Under the pieces are notes generated by a model, which saw nothing but the letters and a program-made list of their open reading frames with translations, did no database searches and had not been told where the DNA came from. Positions 7,034-14,915 of a DNA stretch of 36,567 nucleotides are shown in pieces. The stretch spans positions 1 to 36,567 of the forward strand of contig CALMVQ010000216.1 in assembly GCA_937873135.1 (NCBI GenBank), in the 5' to 3' direction. Both the position numbers and the translations under genes were made by a program. Numbering within the stretch: the stretch's first letter is position 1; each line of letters begins with the position of its first letter. The stretch comes from an uncultured Scytonema sp. (GTDB lineage: Bacteria > Cyanobacteriota > Cyanobacteriia > Cyanobacteriales > Nostocaceae).

Positions 7034-8500
7034 ATGAACGAAACTGACACTTCCAAGCAAAGGGCTGTTGCTAAATCAGACAAGACTGCAAATTCGCTAA
7101 AAACCAAGCAGCAGGCAAGCTGTCCCTTTTACTCAGTTTTGCCTAATGAAAATATGGTTACGGCATTACCGCTATTAGCACCAGCGGGAAATACGCAGTA
7201 TGAGAGTGAACCACAACGGAGTTCACCTCAGCAGGATTGGATGGCAGAGCCTGATGGTGAAAAACAAGCAATAATTGATTCTGAATTCAACAAACTGTTG
7301 GCATTAAATGAAGAATTGCGTTCTGCTAACAACAATTTGTACGAGCAAGTCGAAGATCTCACAGATACACTAGAGGAGTCGGAAAAAGCTTTACAACTGC
7401 AAAAAAAACGCTCGAGTGTCACAGAGTCGCTCCTCAACCAACAAACACAGGAACTAGCCGCAGCTCAAGAGCAAATAAACTCCCTATTCCAACAGTTAGA
7501 AACTGCCGTGCAAACTGTTCAACGTCAGGAAACTACAGTTGAAACTTACAAAGCACAGCTAGAAATTAGCCAACAACGCCTTGCACAGTTGGAACGGGAA
7601 TGTGCCCTTATTCAATCTAACTATCACGAACAATCTCACCAGTTATCGCAATCAGAAAGTGCGTGTCGAGAGCTACGTACTAGGCTGATGCGACAACAAC
7701 GTCAGACTCTGCAATTTAAGGCAGCTTTGGACAAGTGTCTAGAGACACCTTTACCTAGTTATGATTCCTTAAACGATTATGGCCTGAAGCAACCACGACA
7801 CTCACAAAGAGCTAGTTCTTTTTCCAATACCCAGACGATTCAACCTTGGTCAGTAGAATCAGAATGTTTTACAAATGAGGAATCAGCATCACCCGCACAC
7901 CAACAGGATGATCTCTCAGATGGAATTGCGCTTCAACAGACAAACCAGCCAAAAGATTTGGCACAGGAGGTGAATTGTCCTATCTTTGACAGCAGCTTGG
8001 CGTCAGATATTGAAGACACTTTAACACCAACCCCACCAGCCGCCGCATCAGAAATTATTGATGGCTCAACAACACCCGAAGCCGCTTCACCAACAATATC
8101 AGGGAACTTAGAAGAGCAACTGGATAGTGTCATTCAAATGTTTTTCAGATCCCAGCCTGCATCCACATCACCACCCCCTCCCAATCGAGAAGAAGAAGGC
8201 GAAAAAAACAATTCTGTCGAGCAGCCTATTTGGGAAACTTTTGCAACATCTATTCCAGATACTGAGAACTCAGAAGATGAAGTTGTGACTCTTAATCAAA
8301 AGAATTCTGAGAATTTTGAGAATGAGAATTCAGACGACTATTGGTCAGAAATGTCCACGGAGACGACTTCTCCCCATAGCTCGTTTAGTGACAACTCCAG
8401 TGACGTCAACTCGCCCTCACCAATCGTTTATCCACAGCGTCCACCTAAACGGCGAAAGTCGTTAGCATTTGTTGAACTACCAAATTTTCGCCGCTCTTGA
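7034..8500 (+). CDS. Coiled-coil protein of unknown function
   Basis: A 488-aa protein I cannot assign to a named family. Residues 1-75 are polar and probably disordered. Residues about 80-235 form a long coiled coil (FNKLLALNEELRSANNNLYE, then repeated Q/E/L heptads). Residues 240-465 are low-complexity, acidic and rich in Ser/Pro/Thr/Asn. The C-terminus is a short basic-aromatic tail (PPKRRKSLAFVELPNFRRS). There is no signal peptide or membrane segment. An AGAGGA ribosome-binding sequence precedes the ATG. The architecture (coiled coil, disordered spacer, conserved-looking basic end) suggests a scaffold or cytoskeletal adaptor, but that is inference. It seems to be transcribed alone. Confidence 0.75.
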   Translation: MNETDTSKQRAVAKSDKTANSLKTKQQASCPFYSVLPNENMVTALPLLAPAGNTQYESEPQRSSPQQDWMAEPDGEKQAIIDSEFNKLLALNEELRSANNNLYEQVEDLTDTLEESEKALQLQKKRSSVTESLLNQQTQELAAAQEQINSLFQQLETAVQTVQRQETTVETYKAQLEISQQRLAQLERECALIQSNYHEQSHQLSQSESACRELRTRLMRQQRQTLQFKAALDKCLETPLPSYDSLNDYGLKQPRHSQRASSFSNTQTIQPWSVESECFTNEESASPAHQQDDLSDGIALQQTNQPKDLAQEVNCPIFDSSLASDIEDTLTPTPPAAASEIIDGSTTPEAASPTISGNLEEQLDSVIQMFFRSQPASTSPPPPNREEEGEKNNSVEQPIWETFATSIPDTENSEDEVVTLNQKNSENFENENSDDYWSEMSTETTSPHSSFSDNSSDVNSPSPIVYPQRPPKRRKSLAFVELPNFRRS

Positions 8501-8584
8501 AGTAGATAGAGGACAGGATCTCCTCTGGGGTAATGGGGGCTTGGGGGAGAAGAAATTGCATCGGTCATCTTAGGCACTTGCCAG

Positions 8585-8705
8585 TAAATAAATATCCCGC
8601 CGTATGTCTGAACCCAAGCGCGAAGTCTGCCGGGGGATCTTCCCAAGAGCGAGCTTCGCGACTACGACGCTTATCTCTAGTTTGACGGCTGGATATTTAT
8701 TTTTA
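8585..8705. mobile_element. MITE-like element, 121 bp
   Basis: Terminal inverted repeats of 18 bp with one mismatch: AAATAAATATCCCGCCGT at 8586-8603 against the complement of ACGGCTGGATATTTATTT at 8685-8702. TA dinucleotides flank both ends (8585-8586 and 8704-8705), although the right end carries two extra T. A second inverted repeat (CGCGAAG 8619-8625 with CTTCGCG 8654-8660) is nested inside. No coding capacity. The size and TA flanks fit a miniature element mobilised by an IS630/Tc1-type transposase. It fills most of the gap between the coiled-coil gene and the lycopene cyclase gene. Confidence 0.55.
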
Positions 8706-8793
8706 TGGATCTCCCTTAGACGAGCGCTTCGGGGAGTAACAGCTAATCGTTAACTCAGATCTCCTGTAGATACATAAACATTGCAGTGCGTCT

Positions 8794-10941
8794 CTACATC
8801 TCCTGACTCCTGACTCCTGAGTCCTGTCTCCTGACTCCTGAGTCTTGTCTCCTGTCTCCTAATTCCTGTTTCAAATATTGAGAATGCGTACCTGTACTCA
8901 GAGCGTAGCTAATAGCTAACAGCCTGAGCCATAAAGCTGGATGATGCTGTTCAAACCATGACTGTTTTCGGCTAAGAAAACTGGGAAACCATCCTCTTAG
9001 CAAGGCACGGATCAGGGTATGACGACTAAAGTCAAAGTAGTTACCTAGCCATCGCAGCAAATCCTTCAAACCAGCAAGTTGCCAAATCCACAGCAGTAAC
9101 GCCGGGTTTTTACGAGCTGCTTTTAATGCTAAACGGTTAAAGGTAAACCAATCAAATCTATCTTTGATAAAATTATCTGCCACCTCTGTGGGTTCGGAAG
9201 CCAAGAGCCCAAAGAAGGTATTGAGCATGGCATTAATTCTTTGGGGTGGTAAAAATTTTCCAGTGGGAACCATCATTCCTTTGGAAAATAGCCAAGTCAC
9301 TGAAACATTACTTTGGAAAGCACGAATCCGGTTTAAATGTTGGAAACTTAGGAGATCGTGCTTGAGAGCAGTATCTAATAAGGTTGTTAGACGTTCCAGG
9401 TTACGAACTAGGGAACCAAAGCCAGTAAACACTAAGGGAGACTGAAGTGATGCAGCATCACCAATTGCTATCAGGCGATCAAAAGCAACAGTGCGATCGC
9501 TACTCCCTACACTAAAATGCCCTGGAATATACCCGAATGTCGGTTTTTTCCACACCAGCTTGTCTAGATCGCATCGCCGATACTCTGGCAAAATTGAGAA
9601 AAAATCCTCGTACATTTCCAGTAAGGAGCCGGGATTTTCACGATTGACTTCATGGTAGTGGAATAAATAAATTGTCAGTTCTTCATTTGCTCCGGGAAAC
9701 AATTCCCATATTAACTGCCGTCCCCGCGAGATATCCCCGTGGCTATTGAGAACGTCTCCATATTGGGAATCCCATACCCCAGTTTCAAATCCACGTTCAA
9801 TCACTGCTCCCACCGTTGGACAAACACTGTCGAAGGCACGACCTCCATTCAATTGCCATGCGATCGGTGAAGCAGTTCCCATCGCATCTACTAGCAGTCG
9901 TCCACTGACTTGCTTGTTGATTTGATTGGGTAAATCTTTGACATTAATGACAACTTGTGATATATTCACGTCTGCTTGGATGAATTCTGTCTCATCCCAG
10001 ATTTCACCGCCAAAAGTTCGGAGCTTTTGCCCCAATAATCGCAGTAGTTTCTCAGAATCTAAACCCAAATTTAATACAGTAGGAGTGTGTAAGACAGGTG
10101 CTTTTAACTTATCGTCAATATAAGCATCAAAAAATTTGTTAAATCCGTCCTTGTATTCCCGTCCGATAATCGATTCTACTTCAGCAGAGGTGAATAAACC
10201 CAGATTAATCAAGCTTTGAATCTCATCACGGGAAATATTCCATTCTCTATTCATCCGCCCAAAGGGTAATCTTTCTATCAATAGCACTCGATATCCTAGT
10301 TTTGCCATGACTGTGGCATGAATGACACCAAGTGCGCCACCGACGTAAATTAGGTCAAATTGGGGAGAGGAGGAGACAGGAGGAGACAAAGGAGAAGAAA
10401 TGCTTCCTTGTCCCCTGATGTCTTCAGGGTGGGAAAAAACTACTTGTCGAGGTTTCTGGGGATTCCGGACACCTTCTCGCCATCGTTGCTCCCACCAGTA
10501 GACACGCGCTAGATCGTATTCTCCGTTAGGCATTTTCTGAAAATATTTAACGGTGAGGGGGTAATAGGGGGCAAGAGAAGTAAAAATTGATACGTCAGCA
10601 CAATCAATCGCTGGTGGTTCGGGGTAGTGATGAGGAAAGCGGTTACGGATGCCAGTCATCAGACGGAGGAGGATTTGCGGCTCTCCTGGTAAGGGTTTCT
10701 CTGCCCAACGAAATACTTTTAAATAGGTAGTCCTCTGTACAGACCAGACGAAGACGGAAAGTTCAGCAGGTAATTTTTCCGGAACCCTCTCCTGTTTATT
10801 TGTAGTTTTAGATACTCTTAGGCGAAAGCCTTCGGAAGTAAGCTCTTTTTCTCCGGTTCCTGGTTCAAACTCTGCTTGCAACCAATTACAGACAGTAGCT
10901 TTATCGGGAGTAGGGATTTCTATGTAAAGTAATTCTCTCAT
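8794..10941 (-). CDS. cruA: Lycopene cyclase-like flavoprotein (CruA/CruP type)
   Basis: A 715-aa FAD-dependent protein. Residues 1-170 form an N-terminal domain (with YYPLTVKYFQKMPNGEYDLA). A Rossmann FAD-binding segment starts near 196 (DLIYVGGALGVIHA) and ends in VLLIER. NREWNISRDE (231-240) is characteristic of the CruA/CruP family, which cyclises lycopene ends to beta-rings in carotenoid synthesis. Length and N-terminal domain favour CruA over the shorter CruP, but this was judged from memory. Two segments look repeat-derived: a SISSPLSPPVSSSP linker (180-193) before the FAD domain, and a tail with duplicated RRQDSGV encoded by heptamer repeats. It is divergent from the 77-aa gene. Confidence 0.8.
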   Translation of the reverse strand: MRELLYIEIPTPDKATVCNWLQAEFEPGTGEKELTSEGFRLRVSKTTNKQERVPEKLPAELSVFVWSVQRTTYLKVFRWAEKPLPGEPQILLRLMTGIRNRFPHHYPEPPAIDCADVSIFTSLAPYYPLTVKYFQKMPNGEYDLARVYWWEQRWREGVRNPQKPRQVVFSHPEDIRGQGSISSPLSPPVSSSPQFDLIYVGGALGVIHATVMAKLGYRVLLIERLPFGRMNREWNISRDEIQSLINLGLFTSAEVESIIGREYKDGFNKFFDAYIDDKLKAPVLHTPTVLNLGLDSEKLLRLLGQKLRTFGGEIWDETEFIQADVNISQVVINVKDLPNQINKQVSGRLLVDAMGTASPIAWQLNGGRAFDSVCPTVGAVIERGFETGVWDSQYGDVLNSHGDISRGRQLIWELFPGANEELTIYLFHYHEVNRENPGSLLEMYEDFFSILPEYRRCDLDKLVWKKPTFGYIPGHFSVGSSDRTVAFDRLIAIGDAASLQSPLVFTGFGSLVRNLERLTTLLDTALKHDLLSFQHLNRIRAFQSNVSVTWLFSKGMMVPTGKFLPPQRINAMLNTFFGLLASEPTEVADNFIKDRFDWFTFNRLALKAARKNPALLLWIWQLAGLKDLLRWLGNYFDFSRHTLIRALLRGWFPSFLSRKQSWFEQHHPALWLRLLAISYALSTGTHSQYLKQELGDRRQDSGVRRQDSGVRSQEM
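8798..8868. repeat. STRR array (CTCCTGA/CTCCTGT family)
   Basis: About ten heptamers of the CTCCTGA, GTCCTGT and CTCCTGT kind in tandem. The array starts directly after the stop codon of the lycopene cyclase-like gene on the complementary strand (stop at 8794-8796) and lies inside its coding 3' end. It therefore encodes the duplicated RRQDSGV tail. The CTGAGTC array at 26466-26507 belongs to the same sequence family. Confidence 0.8.
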
Positions 10942-11102
10942 TATTTTCGGAAATCTCCAATTAATTTACTCATTAAGACAGATGAAAGAAAGGCTTAAAG
11001 TAAGGTAAACTCCGCCCTATCAGTTATATGAGAATTATGTAAAGAAATTTTAAGAGTAGGTCGAGTTTATTAATCATTACTGTGTTTCTCTAAACGCACG
11101 CT

Positions 11103-11336
11103 ATGAATTATCCCATCCCAGACAGCCCTCAAGAAATCGTTGCCCTTCGACAAAAGCCTGTTGATGAAGAATTAGTTGCTTCTGCGATCGCAGGTGTTAT
11201 TAAGATTGTCCGCGCTCAGGGTCAATCTTTGGAGGAATTAACAGCCCAAGTGCTAGCCGATGACAGCGTACTAGATCAGCAACAACGACGTTGGCTCAGC
11301 CAGGTAGTTGCTCAAGCCTGGGAAAATTTTTCATAA
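11103..11336 (+). CDS. Small conserved protein of unknown function
   Basis: A 77-aa soluble protein with an acidic N-terminus (IPDSPQEIVALRQKPVDEEL), a central hydrophobic helix (ASAIAGVIKIVRAQGQSLEE) and a C-terminal segment with QQQRRWLSQVVAQAWENF. It has the feel of the small conserved proteins common in cyanobacteria, but I cannot name the family. The codon pattern is coding-like and it includes an HIP1 site (GCGATCGC). It is divergent from the lycopene cyclase-like gene across a 160-bp shared upstream region. Confidence 0.65.
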   Translation: MNYPIPDSPQEIVALRQKPVDEELVASAIAGVIKIVRAQGQSLEELTAQVLADDSVLDQQQRRWLSQVVAQAWENFS

Positions 11337-11543
11337 ATTAGGACTTACGCACGATTACCCTGAGAAACAAACGACACTCTTTGGTACAGAAAAATCTGAA
11401 TGGCGGAAGTCGCTACTTCTGATTTAGGTAGAAGACGACGAAATAAGAATTTGAGAGTTAAAGGGCTCAGAACACTTATTTTTAGAGTGGTGTAACTTGA
11501 TCAATGACAAATAACGCTCCCTGCCTCCTGTTTGGTGCGAATT

Positions 11544-13208
11544 TTATGAGCTTGAAACATTCAGCACTGGTGTAGCACAAAAATGTAAAAATAACCCATA
11601 TTCTAATCCCTCTACCACCGCGTGATAGGAAGCTTCCAAAATATTAGTTGAGACACCGACCGTCGTCCAGCGTTGCTGACCCGATCTCGATTCCACCAGA
11701 ACGCGGGTTTTTGCAGAACTACCTGCATGTCCATCAAGAATCCGCACTTTGTATTCAGTCAACTCAAACAGAGCAATTTGAGGGTAGAAGTTCACCAAAG
11801 CCTTGCGTAAAGCCGCATCTAAAGCTCCTACAGGACCGTTTCCCTCTGCCGCTTCTATAATATCTTTACCATTAACAGCGACTTTCACAGTTGCTAGGGC
11901 GTGACTCTTTTCTTTCCCCTCCACTAAGTCACAGTGAACTTGAAACCCTTTTATTTCAAAAAACTGCTGGCGACTTCCCAAAGCGGAACGCATTAATAAC
12001 TCAAAACTCGCTTCTGCAGCCTCAAATTGATAGCCTTCACTCTCCAAAGTTTTGAGACGTTGCAGAATTTGTGCGGTTTTGGGATTGTGCTTATCCAATT
12101 CAATCCCAAAAGAGCGGGCTTTCGCTAAAACATTACTGACTCCTGAGTGTTCAGAAATCACAATCCGGCGACAATTCCCAATTTGTTCTGGTTGAATGTG
12201 TTCGTAAGTGAGGGGATTGCGTTCCACTGCCGAGACATGAATGCCACCTTTATGGGCAAAAGCTGAACGTCCGACGAAGGGGGCGTGTTCGTCAGGTGCG
12301 AGATTTACCACCTCGCTGATAAAGCGACTGGTTTGAGTCAGTTGAGAGAGTTGACTATTTTCAATACACTTGTAACCGAGTTTTAATTGCAAATTTGGGA
12401 TGATCGAACAGAGATTTGCATTGCCACAACGTTCACCATATCCATTGATCGTGCCTTGTACCATCCTCGCCCCTGCCATGACAGCAGCTAGGGCGTTAGC
12501 TACTGCGGTATCTGAATCGTTGTGTGTGTGAATTCCTATTTGGGGAATTGGGAATCGGCTTTTGTCATTAGTCCATTGTTCTTGATTCGTGAGCGAGGAA
12601 ACATGACTAACAACCGAACGGACAATTTGAGAAACTTCATGGGGTAGAGATCCACCATTTGTATCGCACAGCACAAGCCATTCAGCACCAGCAGCGATCG
12701 CTGCTTCTAATGTTTGTAAAGCATAATCTGGATTGTGCTTATAACCATCGAACCAGTGTTCTGCATCGTATACGATCCGGCGTCCTTGAGTGCGAAGATA
12801 CTCAATTGTGTCCCGTATCATCGCGACATTTTCTACTAGAGTAGTCTTTAGACTCTCTGTAACATGTAAATCCCAAGATTTCCCGAAAATTGTTACCCAG
12901 CGTGTGCCAGCACCAAGGATAGCTTGTAGCATAGGCTCGGTCGATGCTTCAGTTTTAGGACGTCGAGTTGAGCAAAAAGCAACAATTTCCGAGTTCTGAA
13001 GCGGATCTTCAAGCATCTGCAAGAAAAATTGTACATCTTTGGGATTTGCACCTGGCCAACCGCCTTCTATAAAGGGAATTCCCAGTCGATCTAAGCTCCG
13101 GGCAATGCGTAACTTATCTTCAATCGACACCGATAAACCTTCGCACTGCATACCATCTCGAAGTGTAGTGTCATAAATCCACATTTGTGGGGAGGAGTTT
13201 TCTGTCAT
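11544..13208 (-). CDS. cimA: (R)-citramalate synthase
   Basis: A 554-aa acyltransferase of the isopropylmalate/citramalate synthase family. It condenses pyruvate with acetyl-CoA to citramalate, giving a threonine-independent route to isoleucine. Seen: the N-terminal catalytic motif MWIYDTTLRDGMQCEG, the GIHTHNDSDTAVAN metal-binding HxH region, NGYGERCGNANL, and a C-terminal LeuA-type regulatory dimerisation domain (from about 410, ending in GLEYGLFLHF). The DGMQCEG and EGGWPGANPKD signatures favour citramalate synthase (CimA of the cyanobacterial/archaeal type) over LeuA. A TTG seven codons upstream is in frame, but the ATG at 13208 is the more natural start. It appears monocistronic. Confidence 0.93.
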   Translation of the reverse strand: MTENSSPQMWIYDTTLRDGMQCEGLSVSIEDKLRIARSLDRLGIPFIEGGWPGANPKDVQFFLQMLEDPLQNSEIVAFCSTRRPKTEASTEPMLQAILGAGTRWVTIFGKSWDLHVTESLKTTLVENVAMIRDTIEYLRTQGRRIVYDAEHWFDGYKHNPDYALQTLEAAIAAGAEWLVLCDTNGGSLPHEVSQIVRSVVSHVSSLTNQEQWTNDKSRFPIPQIGIHTHNDSDTAVANALAAVMAGARMVQGTINGYGERCGNANLCSIIPNLQLKLGYKCIENSQLSQLTQTSRFISEVVNLAPDEHAPFVGRSAFAHKGGIHVSAVERNPLTYEHIQPEQIGNCRRIVISEHSGVSNVLAKARSFGIELDKHNPKTAQILQRLKTLESEGYQFEAAEASFELLMRSALGSRQQFFEIKGFQVHCDLVEGKEKSHALATVKVAVNGKDIIEAAEGNGPVGALDAALRKALVNFYPQIALFELTEYKVRILDGHAGSSAKTRVLVESRSGQQRWTTVGVSTNILEASYHAVVEGLEYGLFLHFCATPVLNVSSS

Positions 13209-13986
13209 AAAACTAAGACAAAGAGACAATCAAGCAAGTAAATCACTATCGCTTTAAGATAAAGGAAAAGTTTATGAGATGTTTGAAAATTGAATTATAA
13301 AAAAACTTTTGTATCCTGAGCGTCCTTTGAAGCAAAGCAGAGAGTGAGTTTTCCGTTATCGAACAACGGAAAGTGCATCACGCTACTATTAACGCTTGAT
13401 CCCAACACAGAAATATCATCAATTCTTCTTTAAGTAAAGCAGGTTATTCTTATTATCTTGAGTGAATTTTACCTTTTTTAAGGATTCCTTAAGTCGGAAT
13501 GAATGGAAATTTAAATATGACTATCGATGTAAGTAAGTCGGCATAAATAAATGAAAATTTGCTTTAGCGCTAGAGAGGGCTGACTGCGAGCTATTTTTAT
13601 TAACTTTACTTTTCTTTACATAATTAGGTTATTTATCGCCGACTTACTTAAACTCCGCAGCTATAAACTCAGTAGTCACCTTCGGAGAACGTTCTGAAGG
13701 CATAAGCGCTTCTCTGCTCTCACGCTTAAAAACACTCTTATCTTCACAATGGACGCCCTGTGGCTCTTGTTACTCTCCGCTCGACACAAATTTTTGATTA
13801 ATGTAGATACGCTTCAATCATGGCGTCTCTACACCCGAAGTGCGCTCATTTTTTATTGGAACCTCTCTCCGTGACTCATAGCTGATATCAAACATCTGCC
13901 TTTATTTGTAATAAATATTACTTTTTTATAGTTATTTATACTGATTATCAATTACCAATGACCCATTTTTACTCATTATCCATAAA
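13209..13986. other. Intergenic region containing a MITE-like element
   Basis: About 780 bp without a convincing gene between cimA and the ferredoxin remnant. It holds the MITE-like element at 13530-13650, the probable promoter region of cimA at its left end, and a small inverted repeat CCGTT...AACGG near 13350. The stretch 13651-13986 shows nothing I recognise. Confidence 0.6.
13530..13650. mobile_element. MITE-like element with TA flanks, 121 bp
   Basis: Near-perfect terminal inverted repeats of 21-22 bp: the left arm starts TAAGTAAGTCGGC and ends ATAAATAA (13530-13550). The right arm (13629-13650) is its complement apart from one inserted base. Both ends begin with TA, as expected for the TA target duplication of IS630/Tc1-mariner-type transposition. 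The 78-bp interior is AT-rich and non-coding. Small TA-flanked elements of similar size (for example Nezha) are described in filamentous cyanobacteria. I cannot confirm that this one belongs to a named family. Confidence 0.7.
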
Positions 13987-14301
13987 TTGTTACAATATGG
14001 CGAATACGTTGTTGTCATGTTAAATGCTCAAGGTAAAACAACTGATTGTACCCGTGGAGCAAATCTACGGGAAATATTATTGCAAAATGGTATTGACCTC
14101 TACAATGGCGATGCTAAGGTAGTGAATTGGCAAGCAATGGGAAGTTTTAGAACTTGTGCGGTTTACGTTAAGGGTAAAGTCTCATAGGAAAACTGGCAAT
14201 CGCCAAGAGAGCGAGATCGTGTTGCTCCCCATGATCTTACAAAAAATCTACGAGCTTGCCTGTTAAACTTAGGTTTTAAATCATGTGATGACACAAGTTG
14301 A
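13987..14301 (+). pseudogene. Decayed [2Fe-2S] ferredoxin-like gene
   Basis: The frame from 13987 contains GANLREILLQNGIDLYNGDA, KVVNWQAMGSFRTCAVYVKG and KVS, then TAG (14185-14187). This aligns with plant-type [2Fe-2S] ferredoxins around the cluster loop. Where functional proteins have N-C-R-G-x-G-S-C-G-T-C-A-V, this copy has W and F in place of two ligand cysteines. After the stop the same frame goes on with the further family-like stretch PHDLTKNLRACLLNLGF up to TGA (14299-14301). Two lost ligands plus an internal stop argue that no cluster can form. A plausible original start is the ATG at 14017. Confidence 0.7.
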
Positions 14302-14357
14302 TTGATTTTGGGGTCAAAGGTCTCAATTAGTTTGTAAAGATAAAGGAGAAAAACAAT

Positions 14358-14744
14358 ATGGGTAGATGGACACCACTTATTCTGATGGCTGGAGGCTTGG
14401 CAATATTGTTTGGCACATTGCTGGGTATTAACTTTCCTTTGGGCGTACAAACTGCCCAAGTCCCTAAACCTGTAGACAAGGCATCAAAAGTGCTTCCTGC
14501 TAATATTAATGTTAATAGCACTGCAACTGGGACCACGACAAATGAAAACACAAACAGTGCTGCCCAGAAAAGAAACTCAAGCAGTGTTGCCCAGAACAAT
14601 AATAACTCAAACGACACAACACCTGAATCAATCAACTCTGATGTTAACCAAAACTCAAATAAATCAAATTCTCAATCACAAACAAATGACGCAAATGATA
14701 CAAATCAAAACCAGAAGAGCGAACCAATTCGAGCATTGTGGTAG
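14358..14744 (+). CDS. Membrane-anchored Asn/Ser/Thr-rich protein
   Basis: A 128-aa protein with one N-terminal hydrophobic segment (PLILMAGGLAILFGTLLGI, about residues 6-24) acting as signal anchor. The remainder is a low-complexity tail very rich in Asn, Ser, Thr and Gln and almost free of hydrophobics, ending in PIRALW. A good AAAGGAG ribosome-binding site precedes the ATG by about 8 nt. The tail should lie outside the cytoplasmic membrane (periplasm or lumen). No family recognised. It sits between the ferredoxin remnant and thiO-thiG on the same strand, with a 171-bp gap to the latter. Confidence 0.7.
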   Translation: MGRWTPLILMAGGLAILFGTLLGINFPLGVQTAQVPKPVDKASKVLPANINVNSTATGTTTNENTNSAAQKRNSSSVAQNNNNSNDTTPESINSDVNQNSNKSNSQSQTNDANDTNQNQKSEPIRALW

Positions 14745-14915
14745 CGGTTTTGAGTTACTCGTTTTCAATTAGCAGTTGTGGATGGAAAAGTGAAATTATT
14801 TGCTTAAAAAAAATTCAGAACATCACAGTCTTGCTTTCAGTGATGTAAAGATTCCTGACAAAACCCATGAGCAACTTCCGTAGAGACATTCCGAGTTCTT
14901 CCCTATCTTGACTTA

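Noticed and set aside
6403-7228. 16-mer ACAACGGAGTTCACCT occurring near 6403 and 7213
   Set aside because: Only two short copies without matching flanks. Too little to call a repeat family or attachment site.
11338-11352. AGGACTTACGCA tract similar to one near 32264
   Set aside because: Such tracts occur at insertion-sequence ends in cyanobacteria as far as I recall, but no transposase or paired inverted repeat is present at 11.3 kb.
14800-14915. Possible TPP riboswitch before thiO-thiG
   Set aside because: I could not find the conserved thi-box sequences. Only a weak ACATCAC...GTGATGT hairpin is present near 14820-14846.
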